Source: Sedimentitalea xiamensis
GTDB lineage: Bacteria > Pseudomonadota > Alphaproteobacteria > Rhodobacterales > Rhodobacteraceae
DNA length: 64,000 nt
Direction of reading: 5' to 3'
Assembly (NCBI RefSeq): GCF_030164465.1
Contig: NZ_JASNJE010000008.1
Coordinates: 79,992-143,991 of the forward strand
Part shown: one piece after another, positions 60,801 through 64,000 of the stretch
How the letters are laid out: each line of letters opens with the position of its first letter
Numbering within the stretch: the stretch's first letter is position 1
Notes under the pieces: model-generated
What the model was told of the DNA's origin: nothing
Database searches by the model: none
The model's input: the letters and a program-made list of their open reading frames with translations, nothing else
Program-made: the position numbers and the translations under genes

Positions 60801-60951
60801 TCCCGCCGCTGCCCGTGATCCGGTACGCCTGCACCCAGCAGGAGGCCGAGGCCCTGGTCGAGGAGGCCGTGACCGACTGGCCGCCGCTCATCGGTCTGTC
60901 GATGCGCGCCAATGCCATCCGCCTGCTGGCCTCCATGTATCACGTCCATGG

Positions 60952-61330
60952 CTCGACGCGCTTCTCGCGCGGCTGGGTACGCCCATCCTGGTGGCGACGC
61001 AGCCCGTCGATTTTCGCAAGGGACATGATGGGCTCACCGCGCTGGTCCAGTCGGTACTGCGCAAGGACCCGTTCACCGGGACCGTATTCGTGTTTCGGGC
61101 CAAGCGGTTGGATAGATTGAAACTGCTCTATTGGGACGGCAGCGGTCTGGTGTTCGCCATCGGTCTCGAACGCATGGCGACCAGATGGCTCACCCTACAA
61201 GCGGCTCGAGGACACGACCTTCACCTGGCCCGCGATCCAGAACGGGACGATGGCGCTGAACCACGCGCAGTTCGAAGCGCTTTTTGCCGGTTTGGACTGG
61301 CGCAAGGTCAAGGCGCTGGAGACCCGCCTC
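60952..61330 (+). pseudogene. IS66-family tnpB, frameshifted
   Basis: The first part reads LGTPILVATQPVDFRKGHDG, then VLRKDPFTGTVFVFRAKR and LLYWDGSGLVFA, the TnpB (IS66 Orf2) signature. The expected continuation YKRLEDTTFTWPAIQNG, then HAQFEALFAGLDWRKV, is present but in another frame. About 37 extra bases (61159-61195) separate the halves. No tnpA or tnpC of IS66 is recognised next to it, and the left flank (60801-60951) has no assignment. The element is dead. Confidence 0.78.
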
Positions 61331-61388
61331 AGCGAAAGCACGGTGAAGCGCACCATCATCGACTTCCTGCGCGAAGGCATTCTTATCG

Positions 61389-61683
61389 AGACAGGGCGAC
61401 GGCAATCCTGTCAGTCTGCCAGTGACCAAAGCAATGGGAGAGGTGATTGACAGCCTGCCGGAAGGACAGGATCTGCTGGTGACCTCTTTGACTGGCAAGC
61501 CACTAACCGCGCTGCGCGCGTCCCAAATCATCCGCGACCTCAAGATCCGGCACAACAAGAAGGTCGACGACGGTTTGCTGAAAGTGCGGATTCGCGACGA
61601 GCTGCGCCCCTACGACATGCGCGGCACCGCAGCGACGGCACTTCTGCGCGCCGGCTGCTCGCTCAACGAGATTGCCGTGACAA
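61389..61683 (+). pseudogene. Tyrosine recombinase C-terminal fragment
   Basis: The frame reads GNPVSLPVTKAMGEVIDSLP and then ELRPYDMRGTAATALLRAGCSLNEIAVT. This is the box-II region of alphaproteobacterial phage-type integrases, with a DMRGTA variant of HxxRHT. Homology ends near 61683, before the catalytic Tyr, and the N-terminal catalytic Arg is also missing. It is a relic, different in sequence from the integrase at 63.2 kb. Confidence 0.75.
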
Positions 61684-61905
61684 CGCGAAGGGTCAAAAGC
61701 ACGGTCGCTGCGCGAGTTGATCGTGGACATGGAAAACGAAGTGCTGGCCAACGCTGGCGTCGATGTGTTCGAAGAAGTCTTCAAGCTGATATTCACGAAG
61801 CTGTATGACGAGATGGCCACGCATCGCGGACAGCACCCATACCTACGCTTCCGCAACACCAACACCGCCGCGCAACTCAAGCGCGCGATGCAAGACCTGA
61901 TCGTG
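61681..61905 (+). pseudogene. HsdM (type I N6-adenine methylase) N-terminal fragment
   Basis: The open frame beginning at 61681 reads KARSLRELIVDMENEVLANA, then GVDVFEEVFKLIFTKLYDEM and YLRFRNTNTAAQLK. This matches the N-terminal helical bundle of type I restriction-modification HsdM. It then runs without a stop into the palm-like protein. The methyltransferase domain (NPPY motif) is absent. It is part of the recombination scar. Confidence 0.7.
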
Positions 61906-63018
61906 CTGAGCACGCCGCATTGGGACGACCCAGAGAAGAAACGCAGCCGTGTTGCCCGGTACATGGCCACGCCTTCCTTATTGTGCGGACTGGATCGTGT
62001 TAGTGCCTCTGTCGTCGATCTGCGCAGGCACAAGAACGCCGAAGGCATTCGATTGAAGAATGGCGACAAGCGCCTTGTCGAGTATGGCGACGACGCCTTC
62101 GCGAATGCGGCCCGTAACCGGCTGCGGATCATCAACGACATGCTGGAAAGCCATTGGGCAGACTTGGCGCGTACAGACGAGCAACTGGCGGCAGACCTGA
62201 AAGAAATGGTAGGGACGCGCGATGATGAAGCGGCTCAGTCATTCGACTTCGCCGCGCGGACGGTGCACCGCGTCTTCAACAACGAAGACTGGGAACAGGG
62301 CGGGAGGTTCTATGGGGCATGGTGGATCAGTTGCCCGAGCCGACTGAGGCCGTACATCCTTATAAATGGCAAGCGCACAGTGGAAGTGGACTATTCGGGC
62401 CTGCACGCGGCCATGCTCTATGCCCAAGATGGCCAACCCATCCCGGATGACCCCTATGAGCGGTGCTTGACGAAGAAGGACAACAAGACCGAACGAAAGC
62501 TGGTCAAGCTGACTTTCAACGCACTCCTGAATGCAGACAGCGTGAACCGGATAAGCGAGATTGAAGACTACTCGCCAGAGATCACTAGGCGAAGCTGGCA
62601 TGATTTCAAATGGTACATCGTCAGCAAGTACCCAGAGTTCAGGCAACACTTCGGCTCAGGTGTCGGGCTGCGCCTGCAGCGGAAGGATAGCGACTTGGCG
62701 GAAAAGGTCATGCTGAGGTTCGCGGCCATGCGCTATGCCTGCTTGCCAGTGCATGACAGCTTCATCGTTCACCACGGATTACAGGATGAGTTGGACCGGA
62801 TCATGCGAGAGGCATTCGAAGCGGAGTTCGGTGTCAGTGGCAAAGTCGGGGTGGATATCGGCATCGGGGAAGTTGTGCCGGGGTGCGACGTGCCAATCGA
62901 ACCAGACTTGGACCGGCTCCTTAAATCGGAGGGCTATGAAGCACGGCTACATGCCTTTTGGGACAGGCAGAGCGCAGCCGAACAAGATCAGGTACTTCCT
63001 TCTAGTATGAAGGGATAA
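61717..63018 (+). CDS. Chimeric ORF: HsdM N-terminus fused to an uncharacterised polymerase-palm-like protein
   Basis: A 433-residue frame (TTG 61717, ATG 61729). Residues 1-~63 are the HsdM fragment; the rest is an uncharacterised protein family. Its conserved block EDWEQGGRFYGAWWISCPS is followed by VEVDYSGLHAAMLYA (resembling polymerase motif A, D-Y-S-x-L), RKLVKLTFNALLNA (a motif B-like R-x3-K pattern) and CLPVHDSFIVHH (motif C-like HDS). This order and spacing recall the palm of A-family DNA polymerases and T7-type RNA polymerases. I have not seen this family assigned a function. It is more AT-rich than the core genome, and lies between two integrase relics, so it came with mobile DNA. 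Confidence 0.7.
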   Translation: MIVDMENEVLANAGVDVFEEVFKLIFTKLYDEMATHRGQHPYLRFRNTNTAAQLKRAMQDLIVLSTPHWDDPEKKRSRVARYMATPSLLCGLDRVSASVVDLRRHKNAEGIRLKNGDKRLVEYGDDAFANAARNRLRIINDMLESHWADLARTDEQLAADLKEMVGTRDDEAAQSFDFAARTVHRVFNNEDWEQGGRFYGAWWISCPSRLRPYILINGKRTVEVDYSGLHAAMLYAQDGQPIPDDPYERCLTKKDNKTERKLVKLTFNALLNADSVNRISEIEDYSPEITRRSWHDFKWYIVSKYPEFRQHFGSGVGLRLQRKDSDLAEKVMLRFAAMRYACLPVHDSFIVHHGLQDELDRIMREAFEAEFGVSGKVGVDIGIGEVVPGCDVPIEPDLDRLLKSEGYEARLHAFWDRQSAAEQDQVLPSSMKG

Positions 63019-63111
63019 TGGAATAGCTCGTAACTTCAATGCTTTACTAGTGAGATGGGAAAAAATGAGGGGTGTGACCATTGTTTATCCCCCCTTGTTC
63101 GGGCACGCGCC

Positions 63112-63155
63112 TCCCGGCGCTCCCTCATTACTGGTAACGATAAGGAGCGCCGGGA
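63112..63155. repeat. Perfect 12-bp hairpin between the palm-like gene and the integrase
   Basis: TCCCGGCGCTCC (63112-63123) pairs exactly with GGAGCGCCGGGA (63144-63155), with a 20-nt loop holding a nested TTAC-TG-GTAA. It lies 5 bp from the end of the minus-strand integrase and about 94 bp after the palm-like gene. It may be a bidirectional terminator or part of a recombination/attachment site. Confidence 0.6.
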
Positions 63156-63159
63156 TGGA

Positions 63160-63884
63160 TCAAATCTTAAACCGTCCGATGGCGTCGTTGAGTTGTTCCA
63201 GCGTATAGCCTTCCCTCAGATAGACTTCCTGCGTCACGCCTGACCGGGCGTGGCCAACGATGCACTGGATGATCGGCTCTGGCACGTTAGCCTGCCCCGG
63301 CCGCGTTACCACCGTGTGCCGCAGGCTGTGGAATACAAGACCCGGTTGCTTGATCCCCAGCTTGGGCAAGAAACTCTCATTGCACCAGCGGCCCAAGTTG
63401 CGACCGTAGCCGCCATTGGCGCTGTAGCTGTAGTCTGGGAACAGGCGGCTGCCGTTCCTGCGACTTTCAACGAAGTCGAGAAAGCCAAGGCGGATCAACT
63501 CGGAATGCAGTGGCACCTTGCGCCGTCCTGCCTTCGACTTGACGTTCTTGGTGTCGTCGCCTTCATCCGTGATATTCAGGAACCATGTGTCGCCGTCCTG
63601 CTTCACGTCGGCAATGTCGAGTTGGCAAATCTCGTTCAGTCGCGCCCCGGTAAACATGCCCAAGAGCATCCCCCACTTGTGGCTGTCTTTGCGAACCAGC
63701 CCGGACGGGTTTTCCGTCAGCTCAGTGTAGATCAAACGTGCTTGATCCGGTTTGAAGGGCTTGCGCTCACTCTCGCTGGCTTTGTCCTTCTTCACCTTCA
63801 TGCCTTCAAAAAGCGTGTGCGGCGCATGTCCGTGCCGTTCCGCCCAGTCAAAGAACATCTTGAACATCTGGATATGGCTAGAGG
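63160..63884 (-). pseudogene. Tyrosine integrase, N-terminus lost to an IS
   Basis: About 240 residues hold the complete catalytic domain: the first Arg in FTGARLNEICQL, the Lys region KAGRRKVPLHSEL, HSLRHT (HxxR), VGHARSG and the nucleophile Tyr in TQEVYLREG. The preceding SSHIQMFKMFFDWAERHGH is the end of the SAM-like core-binding domain. Homology stops at about 63885, where an IS end with terminal TG begins, so the N-terminal third is gone. It was probably the integrase of the element carrying the palm-like gene. Confidence 0.85.
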
Positions 63885-64000
63885 TGGTCCTGAATTTTCG
63901 ACCAGTTTTCCGCCGGGCTAAGCGATAGCATTGGTTTCATTTCAGGCGGCGGCTTTCAGGTTCGGGGCTCGACTATCATATGCCTCGCCCGGCGTCAGCA
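63885..64000 (-). mobile_element. End of an insertion sequence (probably IS3 family) with transposase C-terminus
   Basis: A sequence beginning TGGTCCTGAATTTTCGACC marks the boundary where the integrase is cut; the terminal TG is as in IS3-family ends. On the minus strand a frame open to the window edge ends LTPGEAYDSRAPNLKAAA and stops at 63942-63944, which looks like the tail of an IS3-type transposase. The rest of the element lies beyond the window. The family assignment is tentative. Confidence 0.55.

Noticed and set aside
63019..63160. tRNA gene as integration target beside the integrase
   Set aside because: I looked for T-loop (GGTTCGAATCC-like) and acceptor pairing on both strands near the integrase and found none.

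Overview
The window looks like a chromosomal segment of a marine alphaproteobacterium of the Rhodobacteraceae (Roseobacter group). The evidence is the high GC content, the tolB-pal-cpoB-tilS-ftsH order, an alphaproteobacterial ctaC-ctaB-ctaG-ctaE aa3 oxidase operon preceded by an FNR-type box, a complete Tad pilus operon, scoAB, and a cluster for the marine sulfonate DHPS. Gene identities come from reading the protein sequences and motifs; no database search was run. No tRNA, rRNA or CRISPR array was found.

Layout. 1-5.5 kb: cell-envelope Tol-Pal genes (tolB 3' end, pal, cpoB), tilS and ftsH, closed by an intrinsic terminator. 5.6-10.8 kb: a MOSC protein, folD, then on the minus strand the 'ligase-associated' DNA-damage pair (PdeM-type phosphoesterase and Lhr-like helicase). 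10.9-22.9 kb: a minus-strand Tad/Flp pilus operon running flp, cpaB, cpaC, OmpA-like lipoprotein, cpaE, cpaF, tadB, tadC, two TPR lipoproteins, cpaA and an AAA ATPase. Hairpins after flp and after cpaB probably set expression ratios. A lytic transglycosylase diverges from flp. 24.2-31.2 kb: scoBA, topA, dprA and tldD, all on the minus strand. 31.4-34.8 kb: cytochrome c oxidase subunits and assembly factors. A perfect FNR-type palindrome lies between tldD and ctaC, and a 53-residue membrane protein lies between ctaB and ctaG. 34.8-39.7 kb: surf1, thrC, an M16 peptidase, a GNAT enzyme and an MBL-fold protein. 39.7-54.8 kb: mixed housekeeping and accessory genes (FAD dehydrogenase, apt, LysE exporter, a tiny Cys-rich secreted peptide with a membrane-anchored partner, mtnP, SulP transporter, RTX protein, flavin reductase, EcsC, NUDIX, lysC, ptsP).

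54.8-60.8 kb holds a sulfonate-catabolic cluster. Its genes are comDE-like sulfopyruvate decarboxylase subunits, a zinc alcohol dehydrogenase, an SDR and an HpsN-like (histidinol-dehydrogenase family) DHPS dehydrogenase in one minus-strand operon. It diverges from a LacI-type regulator, and two LacI-type operators forming a perfect 17-bp inverted repeat lie between them. A RidA protein and the wreck of a TRAP transporter follow. The predicted role is oxidation of 2,3-dihydroxypropane-1-sulfonate to sulfolactate and then sulfopyruvate, with decarboxylation to sulfoacetaldehyde. The dedicated transporter is destroyed at the island border.

60.8-64.0 kb is a scrap-yard of mobile DNA: an IS66 tnpB carrying a 37-bp frameshifting insertion, a tyrosine-recombinase tail, an HsdM N-terminus fused in frame to an uncharacterised protein with polymerase-palm-like motifs, a 12-bp perfect hairpin, an integrase catalytic domain cut by an IS, and the end of that IS. 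The palm-like protein and the operator-controlled sulfonate cluster with its broken transporter are the most interesting parts of the window.
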